The notes under the pieces: generated by a model
The model's database searches: none
Told to the model about the DNA's origin: nothing
The model's input: only the letters and a program-made list of their open reading frames with translations
In this document: piece by piece, positions 29,828-40,936 of the stretch
How the letters are laid out: each line of letters opens with the position of its first letter
How positions within the stretch are numbered: the stretch's first letter is position 1
Assembly: GCF_000372725.1 (NCBI RefSeq)
Contig: NW_005196310.1
Span: 298,346 to 362,345 of the forward strand
DNA: 64,000 nucleotides
DNA from: Emiliania huxleyi CCMP1516
Lineage: Eukaryota; Haptophyta; Isochrysidales; Noelaerhabdaceae
Reading direction: 5' to 3'
Translations under genes and position numbers: made by a program

Positions 29828-31238
29828 TCAGAAGAGGGGCGTGACGAGCCTCGCGACCGCCTCGTCCTCCACCTCCTCCACCGACCCGTGCTCCCACGCC
29901 GGCGGCGCGGGAGGGACGGGCGGCCCGCGCGCCTCCTCGCGCGCCGCCCTCGCCGCCGCCCGCCTGGCGATCTCGCCGACGGCTCGCGTCTCGTGCCGCC
30001 GCCGCGCCTCGGTCTCGACCGCCTGCAGAAGCTCGACCTTGGAGCGGTGGAGCAACCCGGCGCCTGCGCGGAAGTCCGCCGTCGCGGCGGCCGCGGCGCA
30101 CGACTCGGCCTCCGCGCGCGCCGCCGCCGCCCAGCAGTCCGTCTCCTCGGCGGCACGGAGCTGCGCAAAGGTGAGCGACAGCGCGAGCGGCGACGCCTCG
30201 CGAAGCACCTGAGAGAGCGGGAGTGGGAGTGGGAGTGGGAGTGGGAGTGGGAGTGGGAGTGGGAGGGGAGCGGGAGGGGAGCGGGAGGGGAGGGGCACGT
30301 CCGGCGCGGGCGGGTCGGCGCGGGCGGGCCGGTGCTGGTCGGCGAGGGGGTGGGTGGGCGGGGCTCGCCTCGAGCGCGGCCTGGTGCCACTCCGTCCCTC
30401 CCTCCTCGAGGGCGCGCATCACCTCGGGGAGAGAGCCGCGCGAGAAGGCGGCCTCGACCTGCGGCGCGTAGTAGAGCGCGTGCTCCTCCCCCCACCCGCC
30501 CAGCGGAGGCAGCTCCACGCACGCGTCCGACAGCCGGCGAGACACGCGCCACAGCAGCCGCCGCTCGCCCTCTCCGCCGGCCGCAGCTCCGCCCTCTCCG
30601 CCGTCAGAGAAGCCCTCGCCGAGGGCGTCGGCGAGCTGCGGCAGCGCGTGCGCCTCGCAGAGGTGGGTCGCCAGCCCGAGCGCGTAGCACTCGGGCCCCG
30701 TCAGCGCCGCGCCCGTCAGCGCGAGGTAGCGGCCGAGCGCGTGCGGCAGCCGTGCCAGCCGGTGCGACGCGAGCGACTCCGGCGGGCAGCCGTGCGAGGG
30801 GCCGGGCAGGCAGAGGCGCGTCCGCTCCGTCGCGACGAAGAAGGGCGCGTGCAGCGCCGCGCCGACCGCCGAGCCGCACAGCACGCCGTCCAGAGCGACG
30901 ACGGCCGGCGCCCACCCTCCTCCGTCGGACAAGGTGCCGAGCGAGCGCATGAGGTTGGCGAGCTCCTGGAAGTGCTTGGCGCGCGCCGCCGCGTCCATGC
31001 GCGCCACCTTCGCCATGTTGCTGCCCAGCGACCCGTGCTCCGCGCCGTCGGTACCCATGAGCACCGCGCTCTGTGTTGTCCGCGCTGCACGCGCCGCGGA
31101 GAGCTCGCCCAGCATATCGAGCACGCGCGGCCGCGAGAAGGAGTGGTCGCCCGCGCGGAGAACGACCGCCGCGCCGCAGGCCTGAGAGGCCGCCAGCTCG
31201 CGCAGCGTCGCAGCGGCGCGGAGCGAGGCGCGCGCCAT
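29828..31238 (-). CDS. HIBCH-like (3-hydroxyisobutyryl-CoA hydrolase family) protein, catalytic residues altered
   Basis: Two exons, 31238-30369 and 30208-29828 (416 residues), joined by a GC-AG intron (GAG|GCGAGC) that holds a GTGGGA hexamer array at about 30219-30265. The crotonase-fold stretch WAPAVVALDGVLCGSAVGAA, then LGRYLALTGAALTGPECYAL and GLATHLCEAHALPQL, followed by LREASPLALSLTFAQLRAAE, matches HIBCH across its length. The usual P-E-T-x-x-G-x-x-P-D catalytic loop reads PGPSHGCPPES, so the catalytic Glu and Asp appear to be gone, and G-G-G-V is GSAV. It may be a non-catalytic paralogue or have changed chemistry. The family works in valine breakdown in mitochondria. Confidence 0.7.
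30219..30300 (+). repeat. Intronic GTGGGA hexamer array
   Basis: About nine GTGGGA units followed by GGGGAGCGGGAG units, inside the intron of the HIBCH-like gene. Confidence 0.93.
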
Positions 31239-31286
31239 AGGGGAGGATGTCGGAGTCTCTGAGAAAAAGCTGGTCTACATCCGGGC

Positions 31287-31425
31287 GGGATGGGAGGACG
31301 GCCCGCCGCCACCACACAGGGATTTTAAGGAGAGGAGTGTGGTGCTAGCCGTCGCCCACCCTAACCCTTGATCGTCTGCCTCTTTCTATCTCCCTTCGCA
31401 GTGCCTCGCCGATTCTCTCTCTCCC
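31287..31425 (-). repeat. R1 dispersed repeat, copy in 5' flank of HIBCH-like gene
   Basis: The minus strand carries the R1 core CCTTAAAATCCCTGTGTGGT followed by the GGCGG...CGTCCTCCCATCC tail, and upstream of it the CGCCCACC...CTGCCTCTTTCTATCTC part also seen, in the opposite sense, at about 38835-38900 and 52770-52815. It ends about 50 bases before the HIBCH-like ATG in the same sense. Confidence 0.85.
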
Positions 31426-34000
31426 ACACGAGCGACGCCGGTGTTCTTTTTCTCGCCGAGCTTTGAGCACTTGAGCACTGGATAGGGTCGATTCCGCATG
31501 GTACGGGACCCCTCGATCGTCTCACCCTCCCTCACTGGTGTGTTCAGGGGGGGGGGGGTCATAACAAACATTCCAGGATCGAGGTGCACGCCGCCGACCG
31601 AGGGACTTCGGAGGGGGTAGATCGGGCGGTGTCGTCCCCCTCTCCATCATCTCCTCGGGAGATGTCGTCCGGTGGTGGCGGTTGTGACCGCGATCGATCG
31701 AGCTACATACACACAAGGTACAAGAAGCTGCCGAGCCCAAATCACTGTGCGTCGTGATTTCTGGTTGGTCTTCAAAAATCTCTCTACATACAAGAGTCAA
31801 GAGGAGGTAGTTCAGCAAGATCTCTCTGACATTGGGTTGGTCTGGCGCACTACCTCACTGGGCCTGAGACCGCCGAGACATTTCCCTTCACCGTCTCGGG
31901 TTTATGTGGAGTCGAACCACCCCGGGATGAGCAAGCCCATCAAGTTATTTTCGTCAAAGTGGAGCTCGTGCGAGATGTTCAGCCGCCCGCACGTCGTCCC
32001 CCGCACGCTGCCGGATCCACAATATTGGTTGGGGACCCGTAGCATCACGCCCTTGGGCGCAGGCAATAATCCGACGTCCTGCTAGAATGCCGGCCCGAAG
32101 TATGTACCGCCATACAGCTGTATGCGGCCCTGGGATGACACGTCTTATAGCGCCGAGTGCCGATGCAGCGTGCTGAGCACATCGGGACGGAGAAACCCAG
32201 AAAGGCCCGCGCAAGTAGTAGACAAGGCGCGGCCGTCCAATGACCATCGCGGCAAAGGGGAGTCAAAGGATGCCACTGCTGTCTCCACGCTTGGTGGGCA
32301 TGGTGGCCAATCCCAGCAGTGCACCAACCTTCCGCCAGCCGCGAGGCTGTAAGACCGTTGTCCACGTACTTCAGCCGCCCCACCGCCGCGGGACCTCCCC
32401 ACGGCGATGCCCACCTTGCCCTCGTACTTTTGTCGAAGAGCAGCAGCGCTGAATCTGAGAACCTATATATTATCCTGAGTCGGAGCTTTGCAGTAAATTC
32501 TTTTTCTCTCCTCTTGGAGCGCTGCAGTGTACAGCTAGGACCGCGCCTGCGCAGTTTCGGGGTCGTGGCGGCGACGCGGGACACCCCGACGCGAGCGTGG
32601 GACGGCCCCTGGCCAATAGACTGGTTCCACAAAAGATTTAGCCACGTCAATCGTCATGGGGCCACACCAACGTCAGGGGCGGCCGAGGCCGCACTCCGTA
32701 CTGAGAGAGTTCTTCTCTTCCGTACTGTACGAAAGTGTGAACACAGCTCACAGGTCGGAGCGGCAGCCCCTGACCGCACAGCGCCGCAGGCGCCTGATGA
32801 TACATGTACATGCAGGAAGGTCCAGGTGATAGCGGCCCTGGATGGGCGATGCATACGCCTAGTTGAGCCGCAGGTCGCCCACCCACGTCCCGTTGCTCTG
32901 CGGTCGGATTTGTGACGCCGCCGCACCGTGCCGCGGCCGGGGGTCCTCGCTCGTCCGGAGGCCGAGGATGGCCGTGGCGGACCGGGACGAGCTCTGGGAA
33001 GCAAGGCGAAGTGTCAGTGTATATATTGTAGAGACAGACCATGTGCATAATATCTATGAGTCAAAGCTAAGCCAGGGGAGGCGATGCCGGGGCCGTCCAG
33101 CAGCTTGATGGTGCTTCGCCGTTGTGTGTCCCGGTCCGACCCGGACGGGCGGCCAGACAGTGGGAGAAAAACTCAGAGGAACGCCGACGCCGCTGTGATT
33201 CGACTTTTTACTTCAAACAAAAACAGTCGCACGTACCCGCGCGGTGCGGTGCGTGCGACTGTCTGGAGCGGATCCGCCAGAAACGTGTTCACAGACTTTA
33301 GGCCGCGACAGTAAGGGCCCCACCCGCCCTTCAACTCGCGAGGCGCGCCCAGGTCGGCCTCGCGGTCCCTCTTTGCTTCGCTGATCTTCCTGGACCTTGC
33401 AGACATGGCGAGCGGGGTGAACAAGTAGAGCCCAGTGTCCTCGTTGTCCATAGTTCGCGCTTGATTGATAGAAAGGCGAAGAACAGTCAGGCTCGGACTG
33501 GACACCAGCGCGGTATGGGTGGACGCGGGACAGATGATGACGACACGCACGAGCGACACACAGACACAAACAAGCTCACAATACACACAGCCAGCGGGCT
33601 GCCACACACCCTGAGTAGGCGTACACATCACTCAGGGCCACGTCCCCCCTGTCGCCCCCCCCAGCACTCCAAGGTGCCAAGGGAACAAACAACAGCACAA
33701 CAACACAGACACAGGCGACAGGCGACAGGGGCGAACGTGTGTGTGAGACTAGAGCAGGCTTGCTCCGCCTCTAGCAATCTCGTCGCCGGCCGCAAGGCAT
33801 GGACGAGACCGTGTGTGGGGACTTGTGATGTCTATCGCGCTGCGGAACCGGGGCCAGACCCCAAACCCCTCAGACTTGGTGTCGGAGAGTTGGTGCCCTT
33901 GAGGTGTCATCTCGCCCTCGGCTCATCTCGGCTCATCGGTGTGCGAGGGGCGTTAGGCTTGAGGCCAGCCTGCGGCCACGTGCGACTGTGCAGCTATAGC
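31426..34000. other. Long intergenic stretch with repeat fragments, no gene seen
   Basis: Bases 31482-31516 repeat 3196-3231 in inverse. Bases about 33473-33545 are an R3 repeat copy. The remaining open frames (for example about 32045-32650 minus) have no family resemblance. The upstream part of the bestrophin transcript probably lies at the right end. Confidence 0.45.
33473..33545 (+). repeat. R3 dispersed repeat, copy 1
   Basis: Matches the inverse of about 50684-50752 at roughly 90% by eye, sharing CAGGCTCGGACTGGACACCA and GCGGTATGGGTGGACGC. Confidence 0.85.
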
Positions 34001-35296
34001 ATGTTCGTGCTATTGGCCTTAGCTGCCAGTACCGTGCCCACGGGAGCTCGCCTCGAGGCTGGGCTGCTGCAGGCAGAGCCCGTTGCCAAGGAGCGCAGCC
34101 TGCGCGGCGGCATGGCCAAGCGGTGGCCCATCCTCGCTCGGAGGGTGGACCTCTCCCACGGTGAGCGCTACACCTCGACCGACTGGCTCACCAACTTCTT
34201 GTCAATTCCCCGCTCGCACGTCCTCGAGCGTATTGGGCCTCACCTTTGGTCCCAGACCGGGCTCTGCGCCCTCGTCGTTCTGCTTCACCGGCACGGCCTC
34301 CGCTTTCCCACGGGGTCGGCGATGCCACACACGCTCCTTGGCGGCTTCCTCTCGCTGCTCCTAGCCTTCCGCACCAACATGGCTTACAACCGCTTCTACG
34401 CCGGCCGCCTCAACTGGGGCGTCGTCAAGAACTCGTGCAGCGACTTGGCGCTGTACGCCGTGACGCACGTGCGGCCCCGCAGCCCCGCCCTCGCGGAGCG
34501 GCTGCTCGCGCTGGTCGCCTCCTTCCCACCGGCGCTCGCCTGCCGCTGCTGCTGCGACGAGTCGTCCGCCAAGCTGCCGCTGTCACAGCGGCAGGCGCTG
34601 TCGGGCGCCATGGAGACCGCCGCACCGTCCGCCGCTCTAGCCCTCTGCCTCAAGCTCCGGCGCCGCCAGACGCTCGAGGCAGCCCGCCTCCCGCCGCGCC
34701 TCCTCGCGCGTGAGGCTTGCGCTCTGCTCACAGGCACGCGCTCGCTGACGTCTCGCGGCGCGGCAGGCTTGTCCCGCACGCGAGCTCCGCCGCCGCCGTC
34801 GTCGAGACGCAGGTCGAGGCGGAGATGCTGATGCAGGTGGCATCCCCCTCGTGTCATCTCCCTCCCCCCCTCCCTCCCTCTTGCCACGCCACGCCCAGCG
34901 CGCCGCGCCGCGCAGGCGTCGCGGCGCGTCGGCAGCCTCGTCGACGCGCTCGGCTCGTGCGAGAGCCTGCTGACGACGCCGGTGCCGCTCTCCTACTCGC
35001 GGCACACGAGCCGCTTCCTCACCATCTGGTGCGGCACGCTGCCCGTCGTCCTGGTGGACGCCCTCGGCTGGATGACCGTCCCCGCGGTCGCGTTCGTCTC
35101 GTGGTGCCTCTTCGGCATCGAGGAGATTGGCCACCTCATCGAGCAGCCCTTCCGGGACGAGGAGGCGCTCGCCTCGGCGCCCGCGCTCGTCTCCGCCCGC
35201 CGCCACTACTCGTACGGCCTCCCCGTGCGCCGGCTCGGCCGGCTCGCCTCGGAGCAGGTGCACGCGATCGCCGCTGCGCCGGCGCCGAGGTTCTAG
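34001..35296 (+). CDS. Bestrophin-family (UPF0187) anion channel
   Basis: At least three exons: 34001 to an unresolved donor between about 34560 and 34730, a middle exon ending 34836 (AVVETQVEAEMLMQ), and 34916-35296. Diagnostic parts are SIPRSHVLERIGPHLWSQTG, LLAFRTNMAYNRFYAGRLNW and, in the last exon, VPLSYSRHTSRFLTIWCGTL and FGIEEIGHLIEQPFRDE, the conserved bestrophin pore and cytosolic segments. The N-terminus (MFVLLALAASTVPTGARLEA) may be a signal or plastid-targeting sequence; algal relatives sit in thylakoid or plasma membranes and carry chloride or bicarbonate. A frame change between exons 1 and 2 requires the missing intron. Confidence 0.75.
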
Positions 35297-35791
35297 CCCG
35301 CCAGTGTGCGCGCAGTGGAGCGCACCCTTGCGCCTCTCGCGCTGTGGGCGCCTATTTGATGATACAGTCATACACCGGTATCAGTACTCTTGTGTCTGTA
35401 GCCTACAGCTGAACCTGAACGCTGGAGTGGCCGCAGCTAGTCGTAGCAGCCAGTTTCGGGTGGCAGCGCGGGGTGGGGTGCACGTGGGGGATTGTGGGCA
35501 AAGGCACGTGTGTGGCACTACACTGTGTGCGCCGCCGAGGATAACGATTACAGTAATACAGATATACGGCTTGTTACAGCAGAAAAATACACAGAGAGGG
35601 CGCCGTGTGCCGGGGTGCCGGTGCGGCTTAGCGGCTTAGGGCTTTACAGATTACACTCTGCTCAGTAGTCAGTTCACAGTTGCGAGAGTTGGTCAGTACA
35701 TACGTGTTAGAGTATAGAGAAAGAAGGGGAGTCGAGACTCGAGTCGACGAGTGACGAGTAAGTTCGTGCGGCATGTTGGCAAGCCTGTGTG
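35297..35791. other. Convergent intergenic region, no gene seen
   Basis: It separates the 3' ends of the bestrophin and CDK7-like genes. No repeats or signals stood out. Confidence 0.4.
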
Positions 35792-37054
35792 TCACCTCGC
35801 GTCCGGGTTTGGCCGCTTCTCTCCGCGCTGCTGCGCGGCCGGTGGCCTCGCGCGCGGCACGAGCTCGGCAGGCGAGGCGGCGGGCGGCGCCTGGTCGAAA
35901 AAGGCGTGCGCGAGCGCCTCGTCGGCGCTCGGCCTCTGCTCCGGGTCGAGGGAGAGCAGGTCGCCGAGCAAGCGCAGGGCGGCGGGCGAGGCGGCAGGGA
36001 AGCGCGTCGGCAGCGGGACCGGCGCCACCTCCTTGAACTGGATGTAGTCGGGCAGCTTCGAGACGGCCGGCCAGCTCTCGTCGGTCGGGGTGCCGCGCAG
36101 GGAGAAGACGCGCGAGAGCTGGTCGATGTCGGAGCCTCCCGGGAAGAGGGGCGCGCGAGTCATCAGCTCGGCAAAGATGCAGCCCATCGACCTGCAGCCG
36201 CGCAAACCCGGGAAAGGTGACGCGGTGCGCCGCCGCCTCGGCCCGCCGCGGTGTGGCGCGCCACACCGCGGCAGGTCGACTGCGGGAAGTGTCTGGGAGG
36301 TGTCTCGGGAAGTGTCTGGGAGGTGTCTGGGAGGTGTCTGGGGAGGTGTCTGTGGAGGTGTCTGTGGAGGTGTCTGTGTCTGAGGAGGTGACTGTGGGGA
36401 GGTGTCTGTGGGGAGGTGTCGCGCGCCACAGGTCGACAGCGGGGCCGTAGTGCTTTGCGCCGAACAGCAGCTCCGGCGGGCGGTACCAGCGGGTGACGAC
36501 CTGGCCGGTGAACTTGCGGCCGGGCGAGCCGTAGAAGCGGGCGAGGCCAAAGTCAGCGAGCTTGACGTGCCTGGCGGGGTTGGAGGGTTGGGAGAGGGTC
36601 GGGAGAGGGTTGGGAGAGGGGCGGGAGGAGGAGGGGAGCGACGGTTGGGTGATTCGGCGTCCGCGCCGCCGCCGCAGTGCGCACGCGCACCCCGACGCGT
36701 TGAGCAGGAGGTTCCCCGGCTTCAGGTCGCGGTGCAGCACCTGTTGACGCGGCGTGGCGTGAAGGGACGCCCCCCCCCCTCCCAAGCGGGCTTGCGTCCC
36801 ACTCTTGTCGCAGCAAACCCAGTTGGCGTGGCAGAAGGCGAGGCCGCGGAAGGCGCCGAGCAGGTAGCCCTTGATGCGCGACGTGTCGAGCGGCGCCGTC
36901 TTGTCGCGGAGGATCTGAAGCATCGGCCGTGGAGGGAAAGTCAGAGAAGAGTGTCTGGAAAGTGAGGGAAGTGTCTCGGAGGTGCGGCGCCGTCCGGTCA
37001 ATAGCGCGGCGACCCAAACCCCAAGCTGGCCCTGACCCTGACCCTGACCCCGAC

Positions 37055-37112
<58 letters not shown>

Positions 37113-37464
37113 GCCCTACTGTGTGCCGCGGTGCCGACAGAGCTGAAGAGGCGGAGGTGTGTGCAGTGTCCGAGAGGTGTGCGGCGGACGCCTTCTCCAG
37201 ATCAGTGACGCAAAACTCAAAGACGAGCGAGAGGGCGCTGTTGTGCGAGTAGGCCTCCTTGAGCTCGATCACGTGCTGGTGGCGTAGCTCGGCCAGCAGC
37301 ATCGTCTCACGGAGCGTCGACAGGTCTGCGCCGTTCTTGCCGCTCGGCTTGCGGATCTTTTTGATCGCGACCTCCTGTCCTGTCTTGATCACCCGGGCCC
37401 GTGTCACGACACCAAAGGTGCCCTCGCCCACCACCTCGATCTTTTCGTAGTCGGCGTGCCCCAT
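35792..37464 (-). CDS. CDK7: CDK7-like cyclin-dependent kinase (CDK-activating/TFIIH kinase)
   Basis: Five exons: 37464-37192, 36914-36819, 36740-36691, 36570-36427, 36191-35792 (320 residues). Kinase landmarks are VGEGTFGVVTRAR (P-loop), VAIKKIRK (Lys), NGADLSTLRETMLL (CDK helix), HRDLKPGNLLL, ADFGLARFYGSPGRKFT, and VVTRWYRPPELLFGA. FYGSPGRKFTGQVVTRWYRP and FPGGSDIDQLSRVF match CDK7 rather than CDK1/2. Two introns use GC donors (AAG|GCGTCC and GTG|GCGCGC); using them rebuilds DLEKILRDK and LWSMGCIF. It would phosphorylate CDK T-loops and the RNA polymerase II tail. Introns 1 and 4 contain minisatellites. Confidence 0.88.
36282..36422 (+). repeat. Intronic minisatellite, GGGAGGTGTCT / GGAGGTGTCTGT family
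   Basis: Ten or more imperfect 10-12-base units inside intron 4 of the CDK7-like gene. Related GTGTCT-rich units recur near 36945-36975 and in the BUD23 intron near 42955-43120. Confidence 0.9.
37028..37115 (+). repeat. Intronic (CCTGAG)n / (CCTGAC)n array
   Basis: About fifteen hexamers in the first intron of the CDK7-like gene. Confidence 0.95.
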
Positions 37465-38571
37465 GTGCCAACCCCAAAGCGGGGCGAGGAGCCCTCTCTC
37501 GCGCGCTCGGGCGACGAAGATTAAAAAAAATCGCGGTCGCACACCAGGCGGTGCGGCCGCCAGTGCCGCCACCGTTTCCGCCACCCACACTACCACCTCC
37601 GCCCCCGCCGCTGGAACGGCTGCAGGGTCAAGGGGCCGCCCCAGCGGCTCCAGGCGTTACGACCGCGAGTGCCGCCACCGTACCCGCCCCCCCCCCGCCA
37701 CCGCCTCCGCCCCCGCCGCCGGCGTGGCCGTCACCACTCCGACCCACGCGGAGCCTGGGGGGCCCGGAACCGCCCTGTCGGAGGCTGGGGTACCCGGGGG
37801 AGGGGTCCGAGGGGGGGGTGGTGCCGTGGGGAGACAGCGGGTCAGCCGGCGGACGCGCGGACCGCAAGGCCGGGACCGGAGGGCCCCGGGTGAGAGGCCT
37901 GGAGTCAACTGTCGGGGGAAGTGAGAGTCGAGCTGACCCGGCCTCTGCGAGTGGAGTCGGGCCGTGCGAGCCCGCCGGCGGTAGACCCGTCGCGGCGGCG
38001 GCTGGACCGTCGTGATCTACGACAAGAGGGACCGCGCCTCCCCGAGCTTAGTGAGGAGCCGGCGGAGGGGGAGGGCGAGCCGAGAACGATAGAGAAGCCG
38101 CGGATGCGGGCGCGACTCGCCGACCAGGGAGAGCCGGCTCGACCTCCCTGGGAGGGGTGGCGACACGATCCAATGCCGCCGTCCTCGCCCGGGGAGACCC
38201 CGGCCTGGCCGTCGACGCTCTCGGAGGCTGCGGTACCAGTCGAAGGCGAAGCGGAGTCGAGGCCACAGCCGAGGAAGAGGCATCAAAAACGACTGCAGAG
38301 GCAGTCTGGTAACGCCCGGAAGGCGAGCAAGGGACCGGGACGAGCCGAGGGCTCGCCCTGAAGGGCGAAGGAAGGGACTCTGGGACCGGAGTCGGGCGAG
38401 CGCACATGAGGCGTATCCGTGTACGTGCGTGGAGTACAGTGTTGTGTGTCCGTTAGCTCCGAGTAGAGGGGGCGTTCTGCAGTTAAGGGGAAACCCGGTA
38501 CACGGAACTAACCCTCGGAGACCCGTGTTTACTTTACGGCCCTTTCCCTGCGAACGCGCAACCCCCTAGGG
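37465..38571. other. GC-rich stretch with open frames, no recognised gene
   Basis: A tandem duplication of about 110 bases is visible at about 37550-37745 (GAGTGCCGCCACCGTACCCG-like blocks). From 37921 to 38361 a 146-codon plus frame, acidic-basic and Pro-rich, runs without a stop; similar style frames occur at 52613-52834 and 2371-2793 (minus), so it may be the body of the R1 repeat and not a host gene. Confidence 0.4.
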
Positions 38572-38690
38572 GTCAGGGCTCTCTAGCCCGTAGCCCGATC
38601 CCGATCATCCGGCCCGCTGGGTGCGCTTCTTAGCTCCCCGGCCCTGGGTGTGAGGTTACCGACTGCACTCCAAGTGCTCCAAGATCCCGG
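38572..38690 (+). repeat. R2 dispersed repeat, copy 2
   Basis: See the copy at 22494-22612. Here it runs directly into R1 sequence. Confidence 0.85.
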
Positions 38691-38699
38691 AAAAGGTCT

Positions 38700-38990
38700 C
38701 CTCGCAGTAGGTTAAAATCGCTGTGTCGTGGCGGCGTGCCGTCCACCTCCCATCCCTCCCTTGGGTTGTCTGCGTTGTTTCTTTCTTTTACTTTTTTCTC
38801 GCACTAGGTTGCAGCGAGAATCGGCGAGGGACTGCGAAGGGAGATAGAAAGAGGCAGACGACCAAGGGTCAGGGTGGTGGGTGGGCGACGGCTAGCACCA
38901 CACTCCTCTCCTTAAAATCCCTGTGTGGTGGCGGCGTGCCGTCCTCCCATCGCTGCCTTCGTTGTCTGTTTTCTTTCTTTCTTTTCCTCG
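38700..38990 (+). repeat. R1 dispersed repeat, two copies of the core
   Basis: The AAAATCNCTGTGTNGTGGCG core and CGTCCTCCCATC...TTGTCTG tail occur at about 38710-38775 and again at about 38912-38975, separated by GGTTGCAGCGAGAATCGGCG and a GAGATAGAAAGAGGCAGACG segment shared with about 52770-52810. The tail is rich in CTTT. Confidence 0.85.
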
Positions 38991-39835
38991 CACTTCGGCT
39001 GCCTGTTTTCTTTCTTTTTCGCACTTCGGCGGTCACAGGCCAGCGCACAAATGTCCGACCTCCAAGTGCTCCGACCACGGCCACGACACTCTACCTCTCT
39101 AGTCTCGCTCGACCCCACGAGGCTCGTGCCACGGACGAACGAAAAGAAGGACTTATGCGAAAACGTAAACGACAAGACGTGGAGGAGCACCAGGCCTACT
39201 CCTCCTACCGTCCGTCCATCTCCAACTCTCTCTCTCTCTCTCTGTGATCTGTGATCTGTGAGGGTCCGCCCGCAGGCGCATTTTGTATACCGAGGCGGTG
39301 CCCGGTGCCGAGCGCAGGCAGAGCCCACAGGTCGGACCTTAAGACAGCGTTGTAGATCCCTGGGCGAGGGTGGTGGAGAGGGCGGTCCGGCGGCGGAGCA
39401 CCCACCTCCTCCCGGCGTGCCGGGAGGCAGGATGTCATTCCCCGTGATCCAGACCGCCCCGTTGGAGGTAGGCCGCTCGTCTAGCCAATCAGCCTTAAGC
39501 GAGCGGCCTGGCCGTTGGAATGGCCCAAGACCGGTCCCCGTCGGGAGGGACTCTGGAAGAGGAGAGCAACCAGGTGCCCGGGGGCGTCCCGCCCACATCC
39601 GGATGACCTCTCCTCCTTCGACCAGCCGTCCCCGTGGTGGTCACGCGGCCTCTGGCTGGAACGGAATCTACCTCGCAAGCGAGTCACCCGGGCCGGCGCG
39701 CGTCTTCCGGGAGAGGGGCGGGGCCTTGATGACCTAGTTGCCCGGCCGGGCGTTCGGACTCTTCGCTCTCTCTGTTTGAGTGTTGTGTGCGAGAGGAGAT
39801 GAGAGGCGTGGCGCGGTGGCGGTCCCCACGGCTCG
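38991..39835. other. Repeat-rich stretch, no recognised gene
   Basis: A (CT)n run at about 39226-39242. A 159-codon plus frame at 39258-39737 has no family resemblance. Confidence 0.35.
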
Positions 39836-40707
39836 CGTCAGGGGCGGCGACCCCCCCATCTACAGATGATGTGCGCATCCTAGATGGCAAACGCCATCTA
39901 GGATGCGTTTTCCATCTAAGGACACCGGGTGACTCCACTATGATTGGGTTCTCCAAGAAGATTTAATCATCTTTAGATGGTGCCCCGCGTCTTATGATAG
40001 CGCGTGACATCTCAGTACTCAGATACTGCAGTCGTCTTCAGACTCACAAGTGTGCCGAGATGATACCCTCATCTTGGGTTAGTCCATGCATCCCAGGATA
40101 GACAATGTGGCATCTGAGGATGCGCAATACATCTTAGGAACATGAGCGCGTTGTCGGATTTTTTCCAATATTTTCGATCGACAGTGTCGGAGTTTTTTGC
40201 CGAACCCAGACCCGAAATAAAAACCAGTCTTACATAATAGGCAACCGCAACCGTCCATGTAGTAAAGTCAGCATTAGCACAAGGGCTAAGTGCCCCCCAC
40301 CATCACTCACTGGCTCCCAGTTCCATCAGTAGTATTCACATCTCACTTACGACTTAGCATACCGGCAACTGAAATTAGCATAGATTCACAGTCTCCATTC
40401 CAACTTTGATCCAAGGCGCAAGGGCTCTCACACCGCTCAAGTCTTTATAATTTAACTTGCATTATAATCATTAAATGCCAAGCATCTTGGGATGCGAAGC
40501 ATCTTCGGATGATTCGAGCGCATCCCAGGATGCTCCGGCATCTTAGGTGAAAAAACATCTAGTTCTAGAGATGCTCGATCACACTTTATAAGCAACCAAG
40601 ACAGATCAGTGTGCAGACCAGTCCAAGTAGGGTGCATCTTAGATGCATATTATCTCAAGATGCGCATATCATCTGTAGATGGGGGGGTCGCCGCCCGGCC
40701 CCTGACG
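39836..40707. mobile_element. 872-base inverted-repeat element (MITE-like DNA transposon)
   Basis: The ends form an inverted repeat of about 45 bases: CGTCAGGGG(CCGG)CGGCGACC then CCCCCATCTACAGATGAT and TGCGCATC, with a 4-base length difference and one or two mismatches. It is flanked by TCG on both sides (39833-39835 and 40708-40710), a possible 3-base target duplication. The interior is visibly AT-richer than its surroundings and has no long open frame, so it is non-autonomous. It holds more than a dozen CATC-N4-GATG palindromes or half-palindromes. Superfamily not assignable from this alone; 3-base duplications are typical of PIF/Harbinger. Confidence 0.8.
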
Positions 40708-40936
40708 TCGCAGCTGTGAGCCTAGACGCTATAGAGCACGCGGTAGAGGTGTATACCCACAGCGCGGGGGGTGGAGTGGTATAGAGCTGAGCTCCTGTGG
40801 TGTGTGGAGTGTGGTGCGACTGTGCAGTCGGCAGTCGCTGAGTGCTGTGTCTCACAACGACATAAGTCATGTGAGCTGTGCCCTATACAACGCTTATACG
40901 GTCATGGTGTGCAACCGCTTACCTGACAGTATACGG

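Noticed and set aside
29747-30952. 401-codon plus-strand open frame
   Set aside because: Antisense to the HIBCH-like gene and its repeat-filled intron; low-complexity Arg/Ala/Pro.
31900-31930. tRNA B-box-like sequence (inverse GGTTCGACTCC)
   Set aside because: No A box, anticodon arm or acceptor stem could be assembled around it; a similar box near 12150 fails in the same way.
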